Positions 54,232-61,838 of a stretch of 64,000 bases of DNA are shown in pieces. The notes beneath the pieces are model-generated. The model worked only from the letters and a program-made list of their open reading frames with translations. It searched no databases and had not been told where the DNA came from. The position numbers and the translations under genes are program-made. The stretch comes from Pseudomonas protegens (lineage in GTDB: Bacteria > Pseudomonadota > Gammaproteobacteria > Pseudomonadales > Pseudomonadaceae), in contig NZ_CP060201.1 of the NCBI RefSeq assembly GCF_013407925.2, positions 6,185,001 through 6,249,000 of the forward strand. The letters are read 5' to 3'. Position 1 is the stretch's first letter. The number at the start of each line of letters is the position of its first letter.

Positions 54232-55190
54232 AGGGCGCAGGCGGTTTTCAGGGGCGCTGCCGGGTCCGGCAGTTCGTGGCGTCGGGGCAGGCCTTCCATG
54301 TCGCCACGGCTCTGTATCGCGCGGCTGCCGATCCAGTTGGCGCGCTGCACCGCTTCGATCACGCTGCGGCTTTCCAGCAGGGCGCTGATCAGGCCCACGG
54401 CGAAGGCATCGCCGGCGCCGACGGTGTCCACCACCTGGGGCACCGGCACGCCAGCGACGAAGCCGGCGTCCAGCTGGGTGCGGTAGTAGGCGCCATGGGC
54501 CCCGAGCTTGATCACCACGGCTTCGGCGCCCTGGTCCAGGTAGAACGCGGCAATGTCCGCCGGGTCGTCACGGCCGGTGAGCAGGCGGCCCTCGCCGAGG
54601 CCCGGCAGCACCCAGTGGGCCAGGGCCGCGAGGCGGTTGATCTCGCGGATCATCAAAGCTTCGCTGGCCCACAGGGCCGGGCGCAGATTGGGATCGAACG
54701 ACACGCTGCGGCCGTTGGCGCGCTGGGTGCGCATCAGGTGGCCGGACAACTCCCGGGCCGAGTCCGAGAGGGCCGGGGGAATCCCGGTGGCGTGCAGGTG
54801 GCGGGCCTGGAGCAGGGCCGGGGCCAGGTCGTCGAGGCTCAGGTGGCTGGCGGCCGAGCCGCGGCGGAAGTACTCGACCCGCGGGTCATCGCCGGTTTCT
54901 TCCCGGGACTTGAGCTGAAAGCCGGTAGGGTGCAGCGGGTCGCGGCGCACGAAGCGGCAGTCCAGGCCCTCCGCCTGCAAGGTGTCGAGCACGAACTGCC
55001 CGAGGGAATCGTTGCCGACCCGGCTCAGCCACGCCACCTTGAAACCCAGGCGCGACAGGCCGATGGCGACGTTGCTGTCGGCCCCGGCAATGCGCTTGTG
55101 AAAGTGTTCGACCCGGGCCAGGTCGCCGCTGTGTTCGGCGACGAACATCGCCATGGTTTCACCGAAGGACAGAATATCGATCTCAGACAT
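54228..55190 (-). CDS. kguK: 2-ketogluconate kinase
   Basis: A 320-residue PfkB-family sugar kinase that phosphorylates 2-ketogluconate. It begins MSEIDILSFGETMAMFVAE with the PfkB entry strand, has GADSNVAIGLSRLGFKVAWLSRVGNDSLG in the sugar-binding region, and ends with the ATP-site signature VDTVGAGDAFAVGLISALLE. It overlaps kguE by eight bases, so they are translated together. Its last four bases fall within the inverted REP of the REPIN at 54150-54231. Confidence 0.93.
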   Translation of the reverse strand: MSEIDILSFGETMAMFVAEHSGDLARVEHFHKRIAGADSNVAIGLSRLGFKVAWLSRVGNDSLGQFVLDTLQAEGLDCRFVRRDPLHPTGFQLKSREETGDDPRVEYFRRGSAASHLSLDDLAPALLQARHLHATGIPPALSDSARELSGHLMRTQRANGRSVSFDPNLRPALWASEALMIREINRLAALAHWVLPGLGEGRLLTGRDDPADIAAFYLDQGAEAVVIKLGAHGAYYRTQLDAGFVAGVPVPQVVDTVGAGDAFAVGLISALLESRSVIEAVQRANWIGSRAIQSRGDMEGLPRRHELPDPAAPLKTACAL

Positions 55191-55965
55191 GGGCAGGCTC
55201 CAGTCGCGATTGGCCGAGGCCCGCCAGCAGGCCGACCTGCTCGGCGCTCACCTGCAGCAGGTCGGCGCCTTGCAGCGGGTATTCCACGGCCCGGGTCAGT
55301 CCTTGAGTCATGTGCCGCAGCAGGTGTTCCCACTGCTGCAGCTCCGAGGCCTGTGGCGTTACGGCCACCCGCTTGCCATCGGCGCGCAGGCGCACGGCCT
55401 TGCAATGCACGTAGGCCACGTGCCGGCCCAGCAGGCGCGCGGCATCGAGCGCCGACTGCGCCTGCCACTGCCAGTTGCCGATATCGAAGGTCATGCGCAG
55501 CGGCAGGTTCAGCGCCTCCACGGCGCTGAAAAAACGCTGGAAGGGTTCGATGCGGCCACCGTGTGCGGTCTGGTCGTTCTCCACCAGCAGCCGCACCGGC
55601 TGATCCGCCAGCAGGCTGCCGAGGCTGCGCAGGTCGTGATGCGCGCCGAAGTGACCGAGGGACACCTTGAGGTCGCGGGCGCCAAACGCCCGGGCCCGCT
55701 GCAAGACGGCGGCGAGTTCGAGGTTGGGTTCGCGGCGCTCGGCCTGCCACAGCTCCAGGGGCGAGGAATACACGCTTTCCAGGCCATGCTCCACGGCGCT
55801 TTGCGCCAGCTGCGCGGGGTCTTCGTCGCTCAGCAGCTCTTCGCGCCATTCAATGCAGGACGCGCCAGCGGCGGCCACCAGGGGGATGAAATGCGCCTGG
55901 CCGTGCTCGCGCACAAGGTCCGCGCCGTAGCTGGACAGGCTGATGGAAACGGGGGATCGCTGCAT
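55183..55965 (-). CDS. kguE: KguE, sugar-phosphate isomerase/epimerase-like
   Basis: A 260-residue TIM-barrel protein of the AP-endonuclease-2/xylose-isomerase-like family; first gene of kguEKTD. Metal-ligand-like segments are YGADLVREHGQAHFI, VSLGHFGAHHDL, LLVENDQTAHGG and MTFDIGNWQWQ. Its exact reaction is not settled. ATG at 55965 is preferred: AGAGG lies eight bases upstream, and the longer frame from 55992 would start inside the PtxS operator. Confidence 0.9.
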   Translation of the reverse strand: MQRSPVSISLSSYGADLVREHGQAHFIPLVAAAGASCIEWREELLSDEDPAQLAQSAVEHGLESVYSSPLELWQAERREPNLELAAVLQRARAFGARDLKVSLGHFGAHHDLRSLGSLLADQPVRLLVENDQTAHGGRIEPFQRFFSAVEALNLPLRMTFDIGNWQWQAQSALDAARLLGRHVAYVHCKAVRLRADGKRVAVTPQASELQQWEHLLRHMTQGLTRAVEYPLQGADLLQVSAEQVGLLAGLGQSRLEPAHV

Positions 55966-55977
55966 GTCTATGACCTC

Positions 55978-55991
55978 TGAAACCGGTTTCA
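55978..55991. promoter_or_regulatory. PtxS operator for kguE
   Basis: The perfect palindrome TGAAACCGGTTTCA, the known PtxS target. It lies 13 bases before the kguE start codon and between ptxS's terminator and the kgu genes, so PtxS can block the operon. Confidence 0.9.
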
Positions 55992-56001
55992 TTTTTGTTC
56001 G

Positions 56002-56030
56002 AAAAAAGCCGCGGGGTGCTTGCCCCCGCC
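56002..56030 (-). terminator. Rho-independent terminator of ptxS
   Basis: On the minus strand, GCGGGG GCAAGCA CCCCGC followed by GGC and six T residues. It is placed right after the ptxS stop and before the kguE operator, isolating the two transcripts. Confidence 0.8.
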
Positions 56031-56031
56031 G

Positions 56032-57048
56032 TTACAACGCGGTGGAGCCGCGCACGATCAATTGCGTCGGAAAATCCACCACCCGCGGCGCGGCGTCGTC
56101 GCCCTGCAGGCGCTTGAGCAGGCAGTGGAAGGCGCTGGCGCCGATGGCGGCGGTGGGCTGGGCCAGGGCCGTGATGCCGCTGCCCACCAGGGGGTACCAG
56201 TCCAGGTCGTCGAGGGCGATCAGGCCGACACCCTCGAACAGCGGGCACTGCAATTCGCGCAGGGCACGGGTCGCCGCCAGGGTCGCCACGCCGTTGGCGC
56301 AGAACAGCGCCTTGGGCCCGGGCCCGGGGGTGTCGAGAAAGTCTTTCAGGTGGCGGGCCAGGGCCTCGCCGGTTTCCAGGGACTGGCCGCGCAAGGCCGG
56401 GCGCCGGGCGATCTCGGCCTGGAACGCGGCGCTGCGTTCGAGCCGCGAGCTGGTGCCGTCATGGGGTTCGCTGACCAGCAACAGGTCGCGGTAGCCCTGC
56501 TGTTCCAGGTGCTCGATGGCGCTGTGCACCGCCGCCGGGTTGTCCAGGCCCACCAGATCGGCGTGCAGGGGATCGAGCTTGCGGTCCACCAGCACCAGGG
56601 GCATTTCCTGCTGCAATTCCAGCAACTGTTCCAGGTGGTGGCCCAGGGTGTTCACGATCAGGCCTTCGATGTTGTAGGCCCGCAGGTTGGCCAGGTGCCG
56701 GGCTTCCTGTTCGTCGTCGCGGTCGGTGTTGCACACCACCAGGCTGTAGCCGTGCTGGCGGCAGGCGGTTTCCACACCGTGCATCACGGCAATCGAATAG
56801 GGGTTGCGGATATCCGCCACCAGCATGCCGATCAGCCGCGTGCGCCCGCGCTTGAGGCCGCGGGCCATCTGGTTCGGGCGGTAGCCCAGCGCGTTGATGG
56901 CTTGCTCGATGCGCAAGGCGGTGGCAGCGGAAAGCAGGGCGCGGTCGTCGCCGATAAAGCGCGACACGCTGGCCTTGGAGACCCCGGCATGACGGGCGAC
57001 ATCGAGCATGGTGACGCGATTGCGCTGGGCGGCGGAAAACGGATTCAC
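56032..57048 (-). CDS. ptxS: LacI-family repressor of 2-ketogluconate genes
   Basis: A 338-residue LacI/GalR repressor. The helix-turn-helix VTMLDVARHAGVSKASVSRFIGDD lies at about residues 12-35, hinge and periplasmic-binding-like domain follow (GRTRLIGMLVADIRNPYSIAVMHGVE). It binds TGAAACCGGTTTCA; that exact palindrome occurs before its own gene and before kguE. 2-Ketogluconate is the known inducer. In P. aeruginosa it also affects exotoxin A through PtxR, which is not in this window. Confidence 0.95.
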   Translation of the reverse strand: MNPFSAAQRNRVTMLDVARHAGVSKASVSRFIGDDRALLSAATALRIEQAINALGYRPNQMARGLKRGRTRLIGMLVADIRNPYSIAVMHGVETACRQHGYSLVVCNTDRDDEQEARHLANLRAYNIEGLIVNTLGHHLEQLLELQQEMPLVLVDRKLDPLHADLVGLDNPAAVHSAIEHLEQQGYRDLLLVSEPHDGTSSRLERSAAFQAEIARRPALRGQSLETGEALARHLKDFLDTPGPGPKALFCANGVATLAATRALRELQCPLFEGVGLIALDDLDWYPLVGSGITALAQPTAAIGASAFHCLLKRLQGDDAAPRVVDFPTQLIVRGSTAL

Positions 57049-57103
57049 GGGCGACGACCTTATTCTTGGAATGATCGGTTTGCAGTCTTTCCGAGGATGG
57101 TGC

Positions 57104-57117
57104 TGAAACCGGTTTCA
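57104..57117. promoter_or_regulatory. PtxS operator for ptxS
   Basis: A second perfect TGAAACCGGTTTCA, 56-69 bases before the ptxS start. Supports autorepression. Confidence 0.9.
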
Positions 57118-57204
57118 GGAAACCGCAAAACCCATTCTGCCGTCAAGGGCGCAACGTCGATAAATCTGCATAAGGGCTGAAGGTGGCTGACCAACGGCAG
57201 GGGC

Positions 57205-58137
57205 TCAGGGCTGCTCAAGGAACTGGCGCAGGGCGCGCAGCAGGGCGGCATACAGCGCATCGACTTCCACCGCCAGTCCCCTGGCCCGCAGGCAGCCATG
57301 CACCAGGCCCTGGCCCGGATACAGCTGGCTGGCGACGCCGGCCTGCAACAGGCGCTGGTGATAGCACTGGCCGTCGTCGCGCAAGGGGTCGAACTCTGCC
57401 AGGGCGATAAAGGCCGCTGGCAGGTGACGCAAATCCTCTGCCAGCAGCGGCCGGGCATAGGGCGAGGTGGGCTCGGGCTCCGGCAGGTACAGCGCCTGGA
57501 AACAGTCCAGGTCGCTGCTGCTGAGCAGGGGCGCGTCGGCGCACTGGCTGCGCGAGGGCAGGTTGGCCGCGCCACCCAGCCCGGGGTAGACCAGCACCTG
57601 GGCGGCGGGCAAGGGTTCGGCGGCGTCGCGCAGGGCCAGGCACAGGGCCGCGGCCAGATTGCCCCCGGCGCTGTCGCCCATCACCAGTCGACGACGGCGA
57701 TCCAGCTGCACCGGGCCCAGGCCCTGTTCCAGGGCGCGCCATACTGCCAGGCAATCGTTGAAGGCGGCCGGGAACGGGTGTTCCGGGGCCAGCCGGTAAT
57801 CCACCGCGATCACCAGCACCTGCAGTTCGCTGGCCAGATGGGCGGTGATGAAATCGTGGGAATCCAGGCTGCCCAGCACCCAGCCACCGCCGTGCAGGTA
57901 CAGCAGCCAGGGCCAGCCGCGCTCCGGGGCGGCGCGGTCCGGGTGATAGAAACGCAGCGGCACCTGGGCCAGTTGCCGCTCATGCACAACGAGCCCGGGC
58001 GGATGGGCCGGAGTGAAATCCCGGCACATGCGCTCATAGCTGTCGCGCAGGCCCTGGAGGCTGCTGTCGGCGCTGGTGTAACTCAGGGTGCGCTGGACGA
58101 AGGCCGTCAGCTCGGCAGAAAGCGGGTAATGGCTCAT
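57205..58137 (-). CDS. Alpha/beta-hydrolase, HSL-family esterase
   Basis: A 310-residue esterase/lipase of the hormone-sensitive-lipase branch. The oxyanion-hole motif is LYLHGGGWVLGSLDSHD, the nucleophile Ser is in VMGDSAGGNLAAAL, and catalytic Asp and His appear in AEFDPLRDDG and GLVHGCL. It should hydrolyse short acyl esters. ATG at 58137 (MSHYPLSAELTAFVQ) is used; the longer frame runs into a REPIN. Stands alone between ptxS and the betaine-binding gene; substrate unknown. Confidence 0.88.
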   Translation of the reverse strand: MSHYPLSAELTAFVQRTLSYTSADSSLQGLRDSYERMCRDFTPAHPPGLVVHERQLAQVPLRFYHPDRAAPERGWPWLLYLHGGGWVLGSLDSHDFITAHLASELQVLVIAVDYRLAPEHPFPAAFNDCLAVWRALEQGLGPVQLDRRRRLVMGDSAGGNLAAALCLALRDAAEPLPAAQVLVYPGLGGAANLPSRSQCADAPLLSSSDLDCFQALYLPEPEPTSPYARPLLAEDLRHLPAAFIALAEFDPLRDDGQCYHQRLLQAGVASQLYPGQGLVHGCLRARGLAVEVDALYAALLRALRQFLEQP

Positions 58138-58152
58138 GGACAGTCCTGAAGT

Positions 58153-58214
58153 GTAGGAGCCGGCTTGCCGGCGAAGGTCCGTGAGACTGCCTTCGCCGGC
58201 AAGCCAGCTGCTAC
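58153..58214. repeat. Short REP pair
   Basis: Forward REP 58153-58175 and inverted REP 58192-58214 spaced by only 16 bases, giving 62 bp instead of 82. Probably a deleted REPIN. Confidence 0.82.
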
Positions 58215-58223
58215 GGAGGGCGG

Positions 58224-59168
58224 TTACAGATTGGCTTTGACCGCGGCCACGCCGTCGCCGCCATCGAAGGTGGTCACCCCTGTCAGCCAGCGCTGCAAGT
58301 CCTCGGGGTGTTCGCGCAGCCATTGCCGGGCCACGTCCTGGGGCGTCTTGCGCTGCATGATCGGCACCATCAGCTGGCTTTCCTGGGCCGCGCTGAAGCT
58401 CAGGTTCTGCAGCAGTCGATACACATTGGGGCAGCGCTCGGCGTAGTCCGGCGCGGTCACCGTGGACACCGTGGCCGCCCCCTCGTTGGGCCCGTACACG
58501 TCTTCGCTGCCGCTGAGGTAGGTGATGGCCATGTTGATGTTCATCGGGTGCGGGGTCCAGCCGACGAACACCACGAATTCCTTGCGATTGATCGCCCGCT
58601 GCACGGCCGCCAGCATCCCGGCCTCGCCGGATTCGATCAGCTTGAAGCCCTTGAGGCCGAAGTGGTCGGTGTCGATCAGGGTCTTGATGGTGGTGTTGGC
58701 GCCGCTGCCGGGCTCGATGCCGTAGATCTTGCCCCCCAGCTGCTCCTTGAAGCGGGCGATGTCGGCGAAGGTTTTCAGGCCCGCCTGGGCCACGTAGTCC
58801 GGCACCGCCAGGGTCGCCTGGGCGTCGGTGAGGCTGGGCCGGTCCATGACCTTGACCTGCCCGGCCTCAAGGAAGGGCGCGATGTTCTGGTCCATGGCCG
58901 GCTTCCAGTAGCCGAGGAAGATGTCCAGGCGCTTGTCGCGGATGCCGGCGAAGATGATCTGCTGCACGGCGCTGGTCTGCTTGCTGTCGTAGCCCAGCCC
59001 GTTGAGCAGGACATCGGCCACGGCGCTGGTGGCGATCACGTCGGTCCAGTTGACCACCCCCATGCGCACGGCCTTGCAAGCGGCGGGCTCGGCGGCCCAA
59101 ACCGGGGCACTGAGGCAGGCACTGGCACACAGGATCAGGAAACAACGCTTGAACGGTGCTTTCATCAT
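58224..59168 (-). CDS. ABC transporter substrate-binding protein, choline/glycine-betaine type
   Basis: A 314-residue periplasmic binding protein. Signal peptide about residues 1-26 (MMKAPFKRCFLILCASACLSAPVWAAEP). The mature part has VRMGVVNWTDVIATSAVADVLLNGLGYDSKQTSAVQQIIFAGIRDKRLDIFLGYWKP, closely like ChoX/CbcX choline-binding proteins, with Trp and Asp that form the quaternary-amine box, and VVFVGWTPHPMNINMAITYLSG. No permease or ATPase gene is adjacent, so it is an orphan binding protein that may serve a transporter encoded elsewhere. ATG at 59168 or 59165. Confidence 0.87.
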   Translation of the reverse strand: MMKAPFKRCFLILCASACLSAPVWAAEPAACKAVRMGVVNWTDVIATSAVADVLLNGLGYDSKQTSAVQQIIFAGIRDKRLDIFLGYWKPAMDQNIAPFLEAGQVKVMDRPSLTDAQATLAVPDYVAQAGLKTFADIARFKEQLGGKIYGIEPGSGANTTIKTLIDTDHFGLKGFKLIESGEAGMLAAVQRAINRKEFVVFVGWTPHPMNINMAITYLSGSEDVYGPNEGAATVSTVTAPDYAERCPNVYRLLQNLSFSAAQESQLMVPIMQRKTPQDVARQWLREHPEDLQRWLTGVTTFDGGDGVAAVKANL

Positions 59169-59301
59169 GGGGCTCATCCGGCAGGTGGCTTTCAGGCTGG
59201 GTGGCGTCTGCTTGCGCCATGCCGCCCACCTTACGTGGCCCGCCAACTGCACCAAGCGCCCTGTAGCGACCGGCTTTTGCCCTGTGGCGACGCTGGCGGC
59301 C

Positions 59302-59445
59302 TCAGACCCACAGACTCATCCCGGCGCACGCCAGCCATAGCAAGGCCATGCCCCGGTTGAAGCACCGCAGGGCCCGTGGCGAACCCCGCCAGCGCGCGGA
59401 GCCGGTCGCCAGCAGATAGCTGTCGTGGCAGTGACGGGCACAGGC
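59302..59445 (-). pseudogene. Remnant of a LysE-type exporter gene (C-terminal piece)
   Basis: In one minus-strand frame the sequence reads ...RGSPRALRCFNRGMALLWLACAGMSLWV and ends with TGA at 59302-59304. That ending (RSPRALRxFNRGMALL) is typical of the last helix of LysE/RhtB amino-acid exporters. No start or earlier helices are found upstream before the DUF1345 gene, so it looks like a decayed gene. The call is from a short match. Confidence 0.4.
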
Positions 59446-59491
59446 ATGGCCGGTGAAATGGGCGCGCAGGATCCAGACGTGTTGTGCAGGT

Positions 59492-60133
59492 TCAACCGAA
59501 CAGCCCGGCGGCGATATTGATGGAGAAACCCAGGATCGCGGTATTGAACAGAAAGCCGATCAGCGACTGGGCCAGGACGATCCGCCGCAACTCGCGAGTG
59601 GCCACGCCGACGTCCGAGGTCTGCACCGCGACGCCGATGGTGAAGGAGAAATACAGAAAGTCCCAATAGTCCGGATCGGTCAGGCCCTCGGCGAAGCGCA
59701 GCGCCGGTTCCTTGCCGTTCCAGGTGTAGTACAGGCGCGCATAGTGCACGCTGAAAATCACCCCCACCAACAGCCAGGAGCCGATCACGGTGAAACCGGT
59801 GAAGGCGTAGTGCAGCAGGCGTCGGGTGGTGTCCAGGTCCTTGCTGCCGGCCAGTTCCAGGGTGATGGTCACCAGACTGGCGATGGCCGCGACACAGATG
59901 ATCAACAGCACCAGCCCGGCGTTTTCGTCCTCGGCTTCGGCGATGCGTTTGACCTGATCGGCCCGGGCTCGCACGGTGAGCCAGAACATCAGCGCCAGGT
60001 AAGTCCAGACGGCGGCGTTCCAGCCGATGAGGATCTTGCTGATCAGGGTCTCGGCAGGGGCCAGAAAGCCCACGGCGCAGCCGATCAGCACGCCGATGGT
60101 CAGGCGGGGGTGGGTGCGGATGACGATGGACAT
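59492..60133 (-). CDS. DUF1345 membrane protein
   Basis: A 213-residue inner-membrane protein with about five hydrophobic segments: [85 protein letters not shown] and a C-terminal [22 protein letters not shown]. The [20 protein letters not shown] motif marks DUF1345, whose fold recalls potassium-channel-like pores but whose role is unknown. Single gene, 10-base tail to the LysE remnant. Confidence 0.88.
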   Translation of the reverse strand: MSIVIRTHPRLTIGVLIGCAVGFLAPAETLISKILIGWNAAVWTYLALMFWLTVRARADQVKRIAEAEDENAGLVLLIICVAAIASLVTITLELAGSKDLDTTRRLLHYAFTGFTVIGSWLLVGVIFSVHYARLYYTWNGKEPALRFAEGLTDPDYWDFLYFSFTIGVAVQTSDVGVATRELRRIVLAQSLIGFLFNTAILGFSINIAAGLFG

Positions 60134-60189
60134 GGTGGCTCGCAGCTTGGGGAAGAAGGGGGGAACAGTAGCATTGGGGAAGGGGGGCG

Positions 60190-60590
60190 GTTTAGGGTTT
60201 TGCTGTTGCGGCGAGTGGGATGGGGTACATATTCGTTGCTGCGGTTATGGCCGCTTAGGGTTTTGCTCTTGCAGCGGTGGGCGGTGTACATATCCGTTGC
60301 TGCGGTCACGGCCACTTAGGGTTTCGCCCTTACGGCGAGTCCCTTTTGTCAAACGCCACAAAAGGAACCAAAAGGGCTTGCCCCTCCATACGGCCCCTCG
60401 CTGGGGCTCGGGGTACCCGAGCTCCGGCATTGCTCCGGGGGCCCGCCGCCAACCGGCCATCCATGGCCGGGTGGCGGCTAGCTCGGCATCCATGCCGAGC
60501 TGCCCCCTACGCAACGCCTACGCTCGGCCTGCTGGGAAGGGGCCTGAAGATCAAGATCAAGATCAAAAGCCAAAGCCAAGGTGCGCAGGC
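60190..60590 (+). repeat. Modular intergenic repeat, copy B
   Basis: Same modules and orientation as copy A at 24541-24916: GGGGTACATATTCGTTGC, GTGTACATATCCGTTGC, GGGTTTCGCCCTTACGGCG, a CCCTTTTG/CAAAAGG hairpin, CTTGCCCCTCC, several stem-loops, GGGGCCTGAAGATCAA and an (AGATCA)n tract ending at about 60570. The GTACATAT box occurs twice. No coding sequence. Confidence 0.75.
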
Positions 60591-60598
60591 TGGTTCCT

Positions 60599-60730
60599 TG
60601 TAGCCGCTGCCGAAGGCTGCGAACGAGCGCTTGCGCTCGCAAAACCAGGCGGCGCGATATGTCAGGAATATCGGGGAGGCAGGTTTAGCGTCTCCTCCGG
60701 AGCCGTTCGCAGCCTGCGGCAGCGGCTACA
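60599..60730. repeat. TIR element between repeat copies B and C
   Basis: 132 bp bounded by 27-bp terminal inverted repeats with one mismatch; both ends begin TGTAGCCGCTGCCG. The ends match those of the 138-bp repeats at 22919 and 23081, while the internal sequence differs. It sits between the inverted copies B and C. Confidence 0.8.
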
Positions 60731-60751
60731 CGTAACGCTAACGGCAATGAA

Positions 60752-61180
60752 ACAGGTCGGCCGGCAGGCCGCCGTCAGATTTTGCTTTTGCTTTTGCTTT
60801 TGCTTTTGCTTTTGCTTTTGATCTTGCTTTTGATCTTCCTGCCCCTTTAGACACGATGGCCGAACGCAGGCATTGAGCCGTGGGTAACCCGGCAGGGATG
60901 CCGGGTTAGCCGCACTGGGCCATGGATGGCCCATTGCGGCGGCCCACGGATCAATGCCGGAGTTCGGGCATGCCGAGCCTAGGCGAGGCACCGAGTGGAG
61001 GGGCAGAAGCGTTTTGCTTACTTTTGCGCTTTTCAAAAGTGAGCCGCTGTAAGAGCGGAACCCTAAGTGGCCGTGACCGCAGCAACGGATATGTACCCCG
61101 TCAAACTCGCTGCAAGAGCGAAACCCAAAGTAGCCGCACCCGCAGCAACGGATATGTCCCCATCAACCCCGCAACAACAG
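60752..61180 (-). repeat. Modular intergenic repeat, copy C, inverted
   Basis: The reverse complement of the copy A/B type: starts with GCCGCCGTCAGATTTTG, contains the (TTTTGC)6 tract (60780-60815), then AAGGGGCAGGAAGATCAA on the minus strand, the AACCCGGC hairpin, GGAGGGGCA, two GTACATATCC/GGACATATCC boxes and the GGGTTTCGCTCTTGCAG box. Copies B and C therefore face each other around 60740. Confidence 0.75.
60780..60815 (+). repeat. Hexanucleotide microsatellite (TTTTGC)6
   Basis: Six perfect TTTTGC units from 60780 to 60815, followed by imperfect TTTTGATC units. Equivalent to the shorter (GATCAA)n/(GATCTT)n tails in the other copies. Such tracts often change length by slippage. Confidence 0.85.
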
Positions 61181-61211
61181 GCTATACCCGCCCCCCCAAA
61201 AAAAACCCAAA

Positions 61212-61838
61212 TCAAGCCAACGACTTAGCCATGACCCCACCAAACAACGGCGACTCCAGCCACCCCCGCAACCACTCCTGCAAAGCGCCATAGGGCGCCT
61301 GCGCAAACCACTCCCGATCCACATGGGCAAACTGCCGGACAAACGGCAGCAACGCCATGTCCGCCAGGCTCGGATGCTCCGCCAGCAGATAGCGCTGCTC
61401 CTGCAGCAACCCGTCCAGGCGCGCCAGAAACACTTCGCCCTGGCCCCGGTAATGCTCCATGGGCGCTTCGGGATAGCGTTCGGCGTACTTGTAGCGATTG
61501 AGGTGCACCTTGAACACCTGATCGTTCTCGGCAATCAGTGCCGCGATCCGCGCCTGGGCCGCCGGGTCCGCGCTCAGCCGCCAGTCCTCGGGGTCATGCT
61601 GGGCCAAGGCCCAGTGCATGATCTCCAGGCTCTCATCGATCACCCGGCCATCCACCGCCAGCACCGGCACCGTGCCCTTGGGCGAGAGTGCGAGCATCTC
61701 GGCCGGCTTGGCCTTGAGGCTGACCTCGACGATCCGCACCGGCACTGCGGCATAGCTCAGGGCCAGTCGCGCGCGCATGGCGTAAGGGCAGCGGCGGAAC
61801 GAGTAGAGGGTCGCCCCAGGCGTTGCTTGCGTGCTCAT
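61212..61838 (-). CDS. Glutathione S-transferase-family protein
   Basis: A 208-residue GST. The N-terminal thioredoxin fold has the motif TLYSFRRCPYAMRARLALSYAAVP with the catalytic Cys in CPYAMR, followed by LSPKGTVPVLAVDGRVIDESLEIMHW; the C-terminal helical domain has LAEHPSLADMALLPFVRQFAHVD. A Cys at this site suggests an omega- or glutaredoxin-like class with thiol-transferase activity rather than a Ser-type GST. The ATG overlaps the sbcC stop codon by four bases, so it may be read with sbcC. Confidence 0.88.
   Translation of the reverse strand: MSTQATPGATLYSFRRCPYAMRARLALSYAAVPVRIVEVSLKAKPAEMLALSPKGTVPVLAVDGRVIDESLEIMHWALAQHDPEDWRLSADPAAQARIAALIAENDQVFKVHLNRYKYAERYPEAPMEHYRGQGEVFLARLDGLLQEQRYLLAEHPSLADMALLPFVRQFAHVDREWFAQAPYGALQEWLRGWLESPLFGGVMAKSLA

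Noticed and set aside
60027..60821. Open frames over the modular repeats, including Phe-Cys repeats
   Set aside because: Created by the (TTTTGC)n tract and repeat modules; the same spurious frames arise in each copy.
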